From an uncultured Clostridia bacterium (lineage in GTDB: Bacteria; Bacillota_A; Clostridia; Oscillospirales; Ruminococcaceae): a DNA stretch of 10,386 bases. The notes beneath the pieces are model-generated. The model ran no database searches. It saw only the letters and a list, made by a program, of their open reading frames with translations, and had not been told where the DNA came from. Shown in pieces: positions 1 to 7,804 of this stretch. The position numbers were made by a program, and so were the translations under genes. The stretch is from positions 1 to 10,386 of the forward strand of contig CAMVPV010000014.1 of assembly GCA_947169455.1 (NCBI GenBank), in the 5' to 3' direction. The number at the start of each line of letters is the position of its first letter. Position 1 is the stretch's first letter.

Positions 1-1
1 G

Positions 2-883
2 GCTAAGGCTGACCTCATCATCGGTGTAGGCGTAAGATTCTCGGACCGTGCCACAGGCGACACGGAGAAGTTCTCCAAGGGCGCACGTAAGATCCAGATC
101 GATGCAGACTTCGCAGAGCTCGGCAAGAACGTTGATCTCGAGCTCGGATGTGCATGCGATATCAGCGATTTCTTAAGAAAGCTCATCGATGCGGTTGACT
201 ACAAGCGTAATCCGAACTGGATGACAAAGATCGATAAGTTAAGAGAGCAGGAGGCTGCCCAGGAGTATCAGGGATTCCTTCCCAGAGATGCCGTAATGGC
301 TGCAGCAGCTCTTAATGATGAGGATACGGACGTTGTAACAGACGTTGGTCAGCATCAGATGTGGGTTGCCCAGTACTATGACTTCAAGAAGAAGAGGACA
401 TGGATCTCATCCGGCGGTCTCGGAACTATGGGCTTCGGTATGGGTGCCGCTATCGGTGCAGCATACGGCAGTAAGAAGAGAACGGTTCTTTTCACGGGTG
501 ACGGAAGCTTCGGCATGAATCTTAATGAGCTTGCCACGGCTGTTACTTACAACGTTCCCGTAACGGTAGTTCTGTTTAACAACGGCGTTCTCGGCATGGT
601 TAGACAGTGGCAGACACTGTTCTATAACAAGACTTATTCGAACACGACGCTCGACCGTAAGACCGACTTCGTTAAGCTTGCCGAGAGCTTCGGCGCGAAG
701 GGCTATAAGGCAGAGAACCTCGAAGAGTTCAAGGAAGCGTTCACAGAAGCGAATAAGGCAGAGGGACCGGTTGTTATCGATCTTACTATCGATAAGGATG
801 ATCTGGTTATGCCTATGATGAAGCCGGGCGGATCCTTCGACAGACTTATACTTGCGACAGAGGAGGAGAACAGACATGAGTAA
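2..883 (+). CDS. ilvB: Acetolactate synthase large subunit, C-terminal half (5' truncated by window edge)
   Basis: Acetohydroxyacid synthase catalytic subunit. It condenses two pyruvates, or pyruvate and 2-oxobutyrate, in the first common step of valine, leucine and isoleucine synthesis, in the cytosol. The reading frame is open from base 2, well before the first ATG, so this is the end of a longer gene. 293 residues are visible, against about 550-560 for the full family. The first part (KADLIIGVGVRFSDRATGD) belongs to the central FAD-binding domain. The C-terminal thiamin diphosphate domain shows GGLGTMGFGMGAAIGAA and then GDGSFGMNLNELATA, running to the NN of VVLFNNGVLGM. This is the GDG-X(n)-NN metal/ThDP motif. 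VRQWQTLFYNKTYSNTTL is also typical of the family. The catalytic glutamate lies upstream and is not visible. The last 8 bases overlap ilvN, which suggests translational coupling. Identification is very secure; the true start and any leader attenuator lie outside the window. Confidence 0.97.
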   Translation, partial: AKADLIIGVGVRFSDRATGDTEKFSKGARKIQIDADFAELGKNVDLELGCACDISDFLRKLIDAVDYKRNPNWMTKIDKLREQEAAQEYQGFLPRDAVMAAAALNDEDTDVVTDVGQHQMWVAQYYDFKKKRTWISSGGLGTMGFGMGAAIGAAYGSKKRTVLFTGDGSFGMNLNELATAVTYNVPVTVVLFNNGVLGMVRQWQTLFYNKTYSNTTLDRKTDFVKLAESFGAKGYKAENLEEFKEAFTEANKAEGPVVIDLTIDKDDLVMPMMKPGGSFDRLILATEEENRHE

Positions 884-1379
884 GAATAATTTCGTTATCG
901 CTGTTTATGTCGAGAATAAGTACGGTGTTCTCACCCGTGTCACAAGCATGTTCACACGCCGCGGATTCAATATCGACACTCTGACGGTGGGTGAGACCGA
1001 GTCTCCCGAGTATTCGAGAATCACGATCTCGCTGTCGGGCGACAGGACGGACCGCATGCAACTTGTTAGTCAATTGACCAAGTTATATAATGTCAAGAAG
1101 GTTGAAGTGCTGTCGAACGAGGAAGCGATCAAGAGAGAGCTTCTTCTTATCAAGGTTAAGAACGATCTTGATAACCGCGCACAGATCATGGATGCTGTTA
1201 ACGTATTCAAGGCCAAGACAGTCGACTATTCGTCACAGGCTATGTGCTTTGAGGTTACGGGCGATTCCAACAAGATCGATGCTTTCATCGATAACATGAA
1301 GCCTTTCGGTATCATCGAGATGTGCCGTACGGGTATCGTGGCGTTAGAGCGCGGTCCCGACAGCATTCTGTCTGAATGA
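876..1379 (+). CDS. ilvN: Acetolactate synthase small (regulatory) subunit
   Basis: Regulatory subunit of acetohydroxyacid synthase. It binds the IlvB catalytic subunit, raises its activity and normally confers feedback inhibition by valine. The protein is 167 residues, the usual length of the single-ACT bacterial form. An N-terminal ACT domain (about residues 5-78) contains VENKYGVLTRVTSMFTRRG and FNIDTLTVGETE, the signature of the effector-binding strand-helix region. The second half (about 84-160) is the IlvN C-terminal domain, with REL.LIKV, a VDYSS stretch and GIVALERG. I chose the ATG at 876 because AGGAGG (861-866) lies 9 bases before it and translation begins MSKNNFVIAVYVENKYGV. A TTG 24 bases upstream lies before that ribosome site and is unlikely. 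The start sits in ATGAGTAA, overlapping the ilvB stop. Confidence 0.97.
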   Translation: MSKNNFVIAVYVENKYGVLTRVTSMFTRRGFNIDTLTVGETESPEYSRITISLSGDRTDRMQLVSQLTKLYNVKKVEVLSNEEAIKRELLLIKVKNDLDNRAQIMDAVNVFKAKTVDYSSQAMCFEVTGDSNKIDAFIDNMKPFGIIEMCRTGIVALERGPDSILSE

Positions 1380-1392
1380 TACGATCAATTAA

Positions 1393-2448
<1,056 letters not shown>

Positions 2449-2451
2449 TCA

Positions 2452-2551
2452 CCTTTCCGGCTGTACAGCATCAGAAAGGAAATTTTCGTGTTTAACAATA
2501 CTGATATGGGGATTGCCGCGTGACCGGAAGGTTACGCAAGCAGCCTTCCGG
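2452..2551 (+). repeat. Two inverted repeats with interchangeable arms between ilvC and the RNHCP gene
   Basis: Two potential hairpins lie in the 148-base gap. The first pairs CCTTTC (2452-2457) with GAAAGG (2474-2479), with the palindrome CTGTACAG (2461-2468) inside the loop. The second pairs CCGGAAGG (2524-2531) perfectly with CCTTCCGG (2544-2551) across a 12-base loop. The first left arm, CCTTTCCGG (2452-2460), differs from the last arm only by one extra T, so it could also pair with 2524-2531 and compete. Neither hairpin is followed by a good T run, so these are not convincing intrinsic terminators. They could be an RNA processing or 3'-end stabilising structure after ilvBNC, or a leader element of the next gene. 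Confidence 0.4.
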
Positions 2552-2596
2552 ACAGTCGATATAATAAAATTGACTATTCAGGAGGTACCCCGGGCA

Positions 2597-3013
2597 ATGA
2601 ACAGAACAAACAAAAGGATCAGATTTGAAAAGGGCTATTACAAGAAAAACCCATGCAATGATACATTCGTGTGCAACAACTGCGGCAGAACTGTAGTTCC
2701 CGCAGGCGCAGGCAGCGACCACAGGAACCACTGTCCGTACTGCCTTTCGAGCAAGCACGTAGATATCGAACCGGGCGACAGAGAGTCCGACTGCGGCGGC
2801 GCAATGGAAGCCATCGCGGTATGGGTTCGGAAAAACGGCGAATGGGCGATCATCCACCGATGCAGGATATGCGGTGAGCTGAGCTCAAACAGGATAGCCG
2901 CTGACGATAACCCGATAAAGCTCATGTCTATCGCAATGAAGCCGGTATCTCTCCCGCCGTTCCCTTTGGAACGCATGGAGGAGATGGCAAGGCTTACCGG
3001 ATGCGGCGAATAG
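2597..3013 (+). CDS. RNHCP-domain zinc-ribbon protein, function unknown
   Basis: Small 138-residue cytosolic protein with no signal peptide or membrane segment. It shows CNNCG (26-30), then the hallmark RNHCP (43-47) as DHRNHCPYCLSSKHVD, then DCGGAM (65-70), and a second knuckle HRCRICGELSSNR (87-99). Cys26/Cys29, Cys46/Cys49 and Cys89/Cys92 look like pairs of zinc ligands. The RNHCP family is defined by this motif, and I know of no established biochemical role. An RNA or nucleic-acid binding role is only a guess from the zinc-ribbon shape. The ATG at 2597 is preceded by AGGAGGT (2580-2586). The frame stays open upstream to about 2360, but that part overlaps ilvC and has no family similarity, so it is excluded. 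A strong terminator follows 24 bases after the stop. No clear promoter is visible, so read-through from ilvC is possible. Confidence 0.85.
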   Translation: MNRTNKRIRFEKGYYKKNPCNDTFVCNNCGRTVVPAGAGSDHRNHCPYCLSSKHVDIEPGDRESDCGGAMEAIAVWVRKNGEWAIIHRCRICGELSSNRIAADDNPIKLMSIAMKPVSLPPFPLERMEEMARLTGCGE

Positions 3014-3037
3014 GATTCGTTTTGTACAATGTATGTG

Positions 3038-3081
3038 AAAACCGCGGCTGTTCCGAATGAACGGACAGCCGCGGTTTTTTT
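3038..3081 (+). terminator. Strong intrinsic terminator, probably shared by convergent genes
   Basis: A GC-rich stem pairs ACCGCGGCTG (3041-3050) plus CCG (3053-3055) with CGG (3062-3064) and CAGCCGCGGT (3066-3075). A one- or two-base bulge occurs at the T's of 3051-3052, and the loop is AATGAA. It is followed by seven T's (3075-3081). The four A's at 3038-3041 give a shorter U tract on the opposite strand, so it may also stop transcription of the XRE gene, whose stop codon is at 3153. Confidence 0.9.
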
Positions 3082-3152
3082 GCAGATCCTGTAAGTGCCG
3101 GGCTGCTCGCTGTACGCGCTCTTTCAGCAGACGTCTGCGATCATCAAACACA

Positions 3153-3773
3153 TCATTTATCAGATCTTGTCAGTACTTTTTTGTGCCAGCCCTTTTTATG
3201 GCAGTAGGGGCAGCGCATTTTTCTTGTGGTGCCGTAATGTATCGCCATCACCACCGACCGCATTTCCGGAACATAGCGCTTCTTGCATTCTGGGCACTCA
3301 TAATATCCCGCATCGTGTTCCAGTGTCACGGCGTAAATTATCGCGGCGGTCACTGCGAACGAACCTGACAATATCAGTATCACGCCCGCAACAGCATTGT
3401 ATTCCGCAAGGTACGAGCCGGCTATCATCAGCAGCAGCGATGTGACCGCAGCGAATATTGCTGTAAAGCTTGCCGCCGACAACAGCTTTTTGTTCGCCTG
3501 TTCCTCCAGCTTTCTCATTTCGATGAGGTTCTGTTCCGCAATTTCCTTGTAATCATCCATAATGATATGTTCCCCGAGCAGGAGTTCGTTAACATTGATA
3601 TCAAGCAGTCCGCACAGTTCAAGCATGATAGAAGCATCGGGCAGACACCTGCCGGTTTCCCATTTGGAAACAGCCCTGTCAGTTATGCCGAGTTTTTCTG
3701 CAAGGACAGCCTGAGTCATTCCCTTTGCTTTTCTGCATGAAGCTATGAATTTTCCTGTCTTTTCCTGATCCAT
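3153..3773 (-). CDS. XRE-family HTH regulator with two membrane helices and C-terminal zinc ribbon
   Basis: 206 residues in three parts. Residues about 6-62 form a Cro/C1-type helix-turn-helix (KGMTQAVLAEKLGITDRAVS, then KWETGRCLPD). A charged linker (about 70-97) leads to two hydrophobic segments, about 99-119 and 126-149, likely membrane helices with both ends in the cytosol. The C-terminus holds CPEC (160-163) and CPYC (188-191), a probable zinc ribbon. DNA binding by the HTH is established for the family; the ligand or signal sensed here is unknown, and the membrane plus zinc parts suggest a tethered sensor. The ATG at 3771-3773 is preceded by AAAGGAGGA (3789-3781). A good promoter with a palindrome in its spacer lies just upstream, which hints at autoregulation. 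It follows coaX in the same direction after a 114-base gap, but its own promoter suggests independent expression. Confidence 0.88.
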   Translation of the reverse strand: MDQEKTGKFIASCRKAKGMTQAVLAEKLGITDRAVSKWETGRCLPDASIMLELCGLLDINVNELLLGEHIIMDDYKEIAEQNLIEMRKLEEQANKKLLSAASFTAIFAAVTSLLLMIAGSYLAEYNAVAGVILILSGSFAVTAAIIYAVTLEHDAGYYECPECKKRYVPEMRSVVMAIHYGTTRKMRCPYCHKKGWHKKVLTRSDK

Positions 3774-3797
3774 ACGGGGATCCTCCTTTCACTGCAG

Positions 3798-3826
3798 ATC
3801 ATACCACACTTTGCGCAAATGTACAA
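3798..3826 (-). promoter_or_regulatory. Sigma-A-type promoter of the XRE gene with internal palindrome
   Basis: Read on the minus strand: -35 TTGTAC (3826-3821), a 17-base spacer, and -10 TATGAT (3803-3798) preceded by TGG, which makes an extended -10. The spacer contains the perfect 10-base palindrome TTTGCGCAAA (3810-3819). Dimeric XRE repressors often bind palindromes placed between -35 and -10, so this is a plausible autoregulatory operator. The promoter is read directly from sequence; the operator role is inference. Confidence 0.7.
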
Positions 3827-3835
3827 CGAACCGCC

Positions 3836-3866
3836 GGTTGAATGACGCATCTGCGCCGTTTCAACC
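3836..3866 (-). repeat. Inverted repeat downstream of coaX
   Basis: GGTTGAA (3836-3842) and TTCAACC (3860-3866) pair over 7 bases, and a small CGCA/TGCG stem (3846-3849/3852-3855) can form inside. It lies between the coaX stop and the XRE promoter. No T run follows on the minus strand, so an intrinsic terminator is not supported. It could be a 3'-end hairpin of the coaX message or a protein site. Confidence 0.3.
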
Positions 3867-3887
3867 TGCAGTTGAGAGAAGTATTTC

Positions 3888-4652
3888 TTATTGGTTCTTT
3901 TCGTAGATGACCGAAAGCCCTTTCAGCAGCAGGTCATCATCGAGGATTATCTTCTCATGGCAGAGCGGGACTACCGTTTTCGCAAGCCCGCCCGTAGCGA
4001 TCACCGTATGCTCCTCGCCTGTGTCGTCACGTATCCTACGGATGATACCGTCCATAGACGATGCCGTTCCGTAAAGTATGCCGCTCTTCATGCAGTCAAC
4101 GGTGTTGCTGCCGATAAGCTTTTTCGGCGGGTCAAGGCTGATATGCGGCAGCTGCGACGTCCTGCCGCTGAGTGAATCGAGCGACACTACCATTCCGGGG
4201 AGTATCATTCCGCCGATGTAATTCTTGTTTTTGTCGATCACCGAAACGGTCGTTGCGGTTCCGAGGTCAAATATTATCATAGGAGCGGTGTATTCGTTCA
4301 GACCGGCTACCGCATCCACCACGAGGTCACTTCCGAGCTGTGCGGGGTTGTCTATCACTATGCTGAGCCCTGTCTTTATCCCGGGACCCACCACGAGCGC
4401 GGTCTTTCCGGTGATCTTATGCACAGCTTTTTTCACTATCCCGGTGAGCGAGGGCACTACCGAGGATATCGCTGCGCCGTCTATGCTTTCGGGAGATATG
4501 CCGTAGAGTTCGGTTATCGCTTTCAGTGAAACGGCGTATTCGAGCTCTGTGGCGGAATGATTCGTTGAAACGCGCTCGGTGAAGAGTATTTTTCCGCTGT
4601 CTATGCAGCCGATCACGATATTGGTATTTCCTATGTCACACGCGAGTATCAT
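3888..4652 (-). CDS. coaX: Type III pantothenate kinase
   Basis: Phosphorylates pantothenate with ATP, the first committed step of coenzyme A synthesis. The type III enzyme belongs to the ASKHA fold, requires a monovalent cation and resists CoA feedback. The 254-residue protein is full length and shows the family motifs in order: DIGNTNIVIG (6-15), SSVVPSLTG (63-71), GPGIKTGL then DNPAQLGSD (101-109), FDLGTATTVSVID (128-140), GGMILPGM (147-154), TSQLPHI (165-171), IGSNT (180-184) and ATGGLA (219-224). Asp6 and Asp129 are the phosphate/metal-site acids, and Asp109 matches the proposed catalytic base. After Asp109 comes LVV, where many family members have Arg. The ATG is at 4652 with AAAGGAG about nine bases before it. 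It lies 94 bases behind an S-component gene on the same strand, with a probable terminator or attenuator hairpin between them. Confidence 0.97.
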   Translation of the reverse strand: MILACDIGNTNIVIGCIDSGKILFTERVSTNHSATELEYAVSLKAITELYGISPESIDGAAISSVVPSLTGIVKKAVHKITGKTALVVGPGIKTGLSIVIDNPAQLGSDLVVDAVAGLNEYTAPMIIFDLGTATTVSVIDKNKNYIGGMILPGMVVSLDSLSGRTSQLPHISLDPPKKLIGSNTVDCMKSGILYGTASSMDGIIRRIRDDTGEEHTVIATGGLAKTVVPLCHEKIILDDDLLLKGLSVIYEKNQ

Positions 4653-4678
4653 TGAAAAGGACTCCTTTCATCAACTGT

Positions 4679-4718
4679 AAAAATATCCCCCGCCGCTTTC
4701 ACGCCGGAGGATATATTT
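4679..4718 (-). terminator. Hairpin with U tract between the S-component gene and coaX
   Basis: On the minus strand, an imperfect stem of about 14 pairs (arms 4718-4702 and 4695-4679, loop 4701-4696) includes ATATCC-type and CCG/CGG pairing with a few mismatches. It ends in five U's (positions 4683-4679). The opposite flank is also T rich (4716-4728), so the element may work in both directions. It would end or attenuate the S-component transcript 27 bases before the coaX start. I see no clear separate coaX promoter in this gap, so partial read-through into coaX is the simplest reading. Confidence 0.55.
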
Positions 4719-4746
4719 CCTTGTTTTTTGTGCTGTGTGAAAATAT

Positions 4747-5388
4747 TTACGCTTCCGCGCTCTTTGGCTCGCGGCTTATCAGTTTAGCGCCGGAAAGTGC
4801 TGTTCCGACTGCACCGGTGATAACGGTCGAGGTTATCATTTCGGTAACTGCGTTGACGCCTACGAACGCGATGACGAAGAGGAACACATTCTTGCCGGGA
4901 GCCTTCTTGTTCCAGTAGCTCTGAATGATCTCGCTGTTGCCGAAGAGCAGCATAAGCGATGTCATATAGAACAGGGTATTGAGGAACGCTGCGAGAAATC
5001 CGGCGGTAAAGCTTGCAACGGACATTCCCGCCATACCGGAGGTGCCGTTCTTTATCTTTTCCGCGATGAATCCCGTCAGGAATCCGTCGATTATCCTCGG
5101 CACGAAGCACTGTACCGCCGTAAGTGCGGGGTTTATCTGCATGATAGCGGTACCGAGAACACTTGCTCCGAAGCACTGGAGAAAGCTGGTCAGACCGAAC
5201 ACGCCGCCTACGACAGCGCCGCCTATGGGTCCGAGGGCTACGGCAGCTACTGCCACGGGGATAACGTTGAGCGTTACGGCGAGAGGTCCGATGTTCAGGT
5301 ATCCGAGGGGCGTATATGCCATAATGAAGAGAAGCGCCGAAAGAAGCCCTGCTATTGTGAGCTTCCGTGTTGTGATGTTTTTATTCAT
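4747..5388 (-). CDS. ECF transporter S component, probably pantothenate-specific (PanT-like)
   Basis: Membrane substrate-binding (S) subunit of an energy-coupling factor vitamin transporter. It would work with a shared EcfT-EcfA-EcfA' module encoded elsewhere. The 213-residue protein has about six hydrophobic segments, starting with KLTIAGLLSALLFIMAYTPL, whose small-residue pattern suits the EcfT contact helix. A strongly conserved-looking loop and helix reads LNVIPVAVAAVALGPIGGAV (about 40-59), then FGLTSFLQ. A short basic/acidic tail (REPKSAEA) ends the protein. The start at 5388 is chosen because AAGGAGG lies just upstream; the open frame reaching 5484 runs through the leader and promoter. 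The substrate is not proven by sequence. Placement directly upstream of coaX favours pantothenate, as for PanT-type S components; other vitamins remain possible. Confidence 0.85.
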   Translation of the reverse strand: MNKNITTRKLTIAGLLSALLFIMAYTPLGYLNIGPLAVTLNVIPVAVAAVALGPIGGAVVGGVFGLTSFLQCFGASVLGTAIMQINPALTAVQCFVPRIIDGFLTGFIAEKIKNGTSGMAGMSVASFTAGFLAAFLNTLFYMTSLMLLFGNSEIIQSYWNKKAPGKNVFLFVIAFVGVNAVTEMITSTVITGAVGTALSGAKLISREPKSAEA

Positions 5389-5408
5389 AATTTCCTCCTT
5401 GTTATTAT

Positions 5409-5422
5409 TCCCCTTGCGGGGA
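5409..5422 (-). other. GCAA-tetraloop hairpin just before the S-component ribosome site
   Basis: On the minus strand TCCCC-GCAA-GGGGA forms a 5-bp stem closed by a GNRA tetraloop, ending about 9 bases before the AAGGAGG ribosome site. GNRA loops make such hairpins very stable. It may help keep the ribosome site single stranded or act as a docking element. The whole leader is only about 78 nt and I do not recognise it as a known riboswitch. Confidence 0.5.
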
Positions 5423-5472
5423 TACAATACAATGTGAATTATACGGTGCACAGCACACATCACCGCAATGTT

Positions 5473-5501
5473 ATTATAGCACATATATCCCGGGATTTCA
5501 A
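5473..5501 (-). promoter_or_regulatory. Strong sigma-A-type promoter of the S-component gene
   Basis: On the minus strand: -35 TTGAAA (5501-5496), exactly 17 bases, then consensus -10 TATAAT (5478-5473) with TGC directly in front (extended -10). The predicted start is near 5466, giving a leader of about 78 nt. It lies only 24 bases after the SLH gene stop. I see no terminator hairpin for the SLH gene there, so some upstream transcription may also run into this gene. Confidence 0.82.
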
Positions 5502-5524
5502 TACATCAATAAAAATTTTACAAA

Positions 5525-7738
5525 TCACTTGCTGCAGTTTTCTATGTAGCAGCAAAGCAGGTACATCGCATATCCCCTTGTGACCTTTGCCTTCGGTCTG
5601 AAGCTGCCGTCAGCATCGGGCTTTGCCGCGCCCATACCGTATGCAAGCGCGATATATCCCGCATTTGCGGAATCAGCGGGAACATCCTTGAACGGCGACT
5701 TGTATATGCCGTTCAGCTCGGCGAAATCCTTGCCGCCCGCCGAGATAACGAGCAGCTTTGCGCTCATTTCCCTCGTGAGGGCTTTTCCGCTGCTGTCCGC
5801 ACCCGTATTACCGTAGAGCGAATATACTATGCCGGAATAGTTCATATTGTCGAGCAGCTGTGCAAATTCGTACTCCGTAATAGCTTCATCGGGGCGGAAT
5901 TCTGCTGTATCGCTGTCGATGACAACGCCGTAATCGTACATCATTCGGATATACTTTTCGTAGCGGTTCCCCGTGATATCCGTATAGGGGCAGCCCTTGC
6001 CGTCCTTATCGGCGGAGATGTTCCTGCCGTAATAGTCGCACAGCTTGCCGGTCTTTGCGTTTATATTGAAGGACTCATATCCGTAGAGCAGATATGTCTT
6101 TGCCTTGCCGTCGAGCGTAAGGAAGCCGTCATAGTAGAGGTCGGGATCCTTCTGAGCGAACAGCTTTTCAAAAGCCTTGTCCTCGCTGATGATATCCGGA
6201 GACTCGAAGTCCACATTGTCATAGCTGTAGGAAAAGCTCATTACCTCGCCCTTTGAGTTCACGGAGATATTTATATCGTTGCCGCTGACCTTTATATTCT
6301 CGTGGACACGTTCAAACACCGCAGAGTATGTATTTGAATTCCCGTTGTCGCTGTTGTCCCCGTCAGAGAGCCTGTATTCGCCGAAGATATCGGAGAGGTA
6401 GTACTTCGCGGCTTCGGCAGCCACCTTCTTTGCCTTCGCGGGGTCAGTCTTCTTTTTTGCGGTGCCGTCGTAATCGGAGGAATCGTACTTCCAGAACTGC
6501 ACGGGAGTTCCCGAAACTGCGTCGGCGGTGACGTCTATGCTCTTGTAATCGCTGTCATCGCTGATGTAGAAATTCATGTACCACACATAGCCCGAGGGCG
6601 CGCTTTCATCATAGGATTTGCGGAACTCCGCATATCCGAGAACGTACTTGTCATTCAGCCCGAGGTACTTGTCCTTCTTCATCCTGTCGATGATATCAGT
6701 TTTGGAGAGGTATTTTCCGCTGTCTATGAAAGCCTGGCTTTCTGCGGGAGTCGGCTGATAGTTCATGCTGTTGACAGAAGCTTTGCCCGTTCTCGGAGCT
6801 GTTTCTTTCGCTGCCGCTGCTTCCTCCGCAAAGCCGCTGTCATACGATCCGTAGCCCACAGTATCATCAAAATAGTATCCGGAGGTGTTCATCGCCTTAT
6901 TGTAATCGTCGTACATTGCAGTAGGCTTTGCGGTGCGGGCATCTATCACGGCGTTCTTTTCGGGAGAATAGACTACCACTGCGGTCTTTCTGCTGCCGTC
7001 CCGGCAGATGCGATAGCTCGGCACAAGCTTGGACTTTTTCTTATATGCTTTCCGGAACTCGCTCACGGATCCTGCTGAATCAACATCTGCGAAAGCAGCG
7101 TCTTCCCACCATGTAAGCTCAAAACGGACGAGCCTGCCGGTCATTTTGTCAACGGTCACGCTGCCGTAATTCTTTTCAAGCTCTGCGCCGCCTGCCTTGC
7201 GGGTGAAGCCTACGCTCACCGTGCGCGAGGTAAGATACTGCGAGATATTCTCCGCGGAGAAGCTTATCTCATCGGCTATCTGCGGGTCGAGCTCCTTCAC
7301 TATTTCACTTGCGGACTTCATCAGCTGCTCATCGGAAAATCTGCAGAAGGACGGCTTGCCGGAATATTCCTGATATTCCGGGTCGTAGGTATCGTATCCG
7401 GTGATGATGCCATCCGAAATACTTACGGTAATGCTCTTATCATTGCTTCCGGTGCACGTTTCCCAGCACAGCTGGTATGTCTCGTGCGCATCGGAGGTGG
7501 ATTTCGTATAGGTGAATTCACTGTACTCTGCAGGGATATCCACCCTGCTCCTGGCGTCGCGGACTGCTCTTTCAAGGGCTGTTCCGCCCGTTACGGGCTT
7601 TTCCGGAGCGGAAGATACCGACGTGAGCATCGACACGGGAGTTGCGGCTGCGGAAACGGGATATCCCGCGCAGCATACCGATACCGACAGTGCAAAAGCT
7701 GCTGCCGCCGAAGCTACAGACTTTATCCTTTTGTTCAT
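5525..7738 (-). CDS. Secreted YcdB/YcdC-like protein with C-terminal S-layer homology repeats
   Basis: 737 residues. The N-terminus MNKRIKS followed by an Ala-rich hydrophobic run to about residue 31 (VSAAA) is a typical signal peptide. Residues about 50-275 and 335-575 look like two related mixed alpha/beta halves of the YcdB/YcdC type. The second contains FERVHENIKVSGNDINISVN then KGEVMSFSYSYD. They are joined by an Ala/Glu-rich linker and a Tyr/Asp-rich stretch. The C-terminus has SLH repeats: YTDITGNRYEKYI...FRPDEAITEYEFAQLL (about 585-629) and FKDVPADSANAGYI...FRPKAKVTRGYAMYLL (about 683-728). Between them is only the tail of another (ALTREMSAKLLV). SLH repeats bind cell-wall polysaccharide, so surface attachment is expected. 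The role is unknown. The ATG at 7738 fits AAAGGA (7754-7749) with 10-base spacing; an ATG at 7747 would leave only one base. There is no LPXTG sorting motif. Confidence 0.85.
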   Translation of the reverse strand: MNKRIKSVASAAAAFALSVSVCCAGYPVSAAATPVSMLTSVSSAPEKPVTGGTALERAVRDARSRVDIPAEYSEFTYTKSTSDAHETYQLCWETCTGSNDKSITVSISDGIITGYDTYDPEYQEYSGKPSFCRFSDEQLMKSASEIVKELDPQIADEISFSAENISQYLTSRTVSVGFTRKAGGAELEKNYGSVTVDKMTGRLVRFELTWWEDAAFADVDSAGSVSEFRKAYKKKSKLVPSYRICRDGSRKTAVVVYSPEKNAVIDARTAKPTAMYDDYNKAMNTSGYYFDDTVGYGSYDSGFAEEAAAAKETAPRTGKASVNSMNYQPTPAESQAFIDSGKYLSKTDIIDRMKKDKYLGLNDKYVLGYAEFRKSYDESAPSGYVWYMNFYISDDSDYKSIDVTADAVSGTPVQFWKYDSSDYDGTAKKKTDPAKAKKVAAEAAKYYLSDIFGEYRLSDGDNSDNGNSNTYSAVFERVHENIKVSGNDINISVNSKGEVMSFSYSYDNVDFESPDIISEDKAFEKLFAQKDPDLYYDGFLTLDGKAKTYLLYGYESFNINAKTGKLCDYYGRNISADKDGKGCPYTDITGNRYEKYIRMMYDYGVVIDSDTAEFRPDEAITEYEFAQLLDNMNYSGIVYSLYGNTGADSSGKALTREMSAKLLVISAGGKDFAELNGIYKSPFKDVPADSANAGYIALAYGMGAAKPDADGSFRPKAKVTRGYAMYLLCCYIENCSK

Positions 7739-7775
7739 AAAAACCATATCCTTTCAGAAAAAATACATTGATTAT

Positions 7776-7804
7776 ATGATATCACAGAAAACTCTGCTTT
7801 TCAA
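7776..7804 (-). promoter_or_regulatory. Promoter of the SLH-protein gene
   Basis: On the minus strand: -35 TTGAAA (7804-7799), 17-base spacer, -10 TATCAT (7781-7776) preceded by TGA. A TATAAT begins right after it (7776-7771) but its spacing to the -35 would be 22. The predicted transcript starts near 7769, leaving a short leader of about 30 nt with AAAGGA as ribosome site. Confidence 0.65.

Noticed and set aside
407..877. Long open frame on the minus strand opposite ilvB
   Set aside because: It lies entirely within a well-conserved gene, has no ribosome site or family motif, and is explained by codon bias of the sense strand.
2560..2565. TATAAT before the RNHCP gene as a promoter
   Set aside because: No -35 match lies 16-18 bases upstream and there is no TGN extension, so it is not listed as a promoter.
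5389..5466. Vitamin riboswitch in the S-component leader
   Set aside because: The leader is only about 78 nt. Apart from one GCAA hairpin and a weak CGGTG/CACCG pairing I see no conserved aptamer of a known class.
5389..5484. Longer N-terminus for the ECF S component, starting at 5484
   Set aside because: This would begin upstream of the predicted transcription start, and AAGGAGG directly precedes the ATG at 5388.
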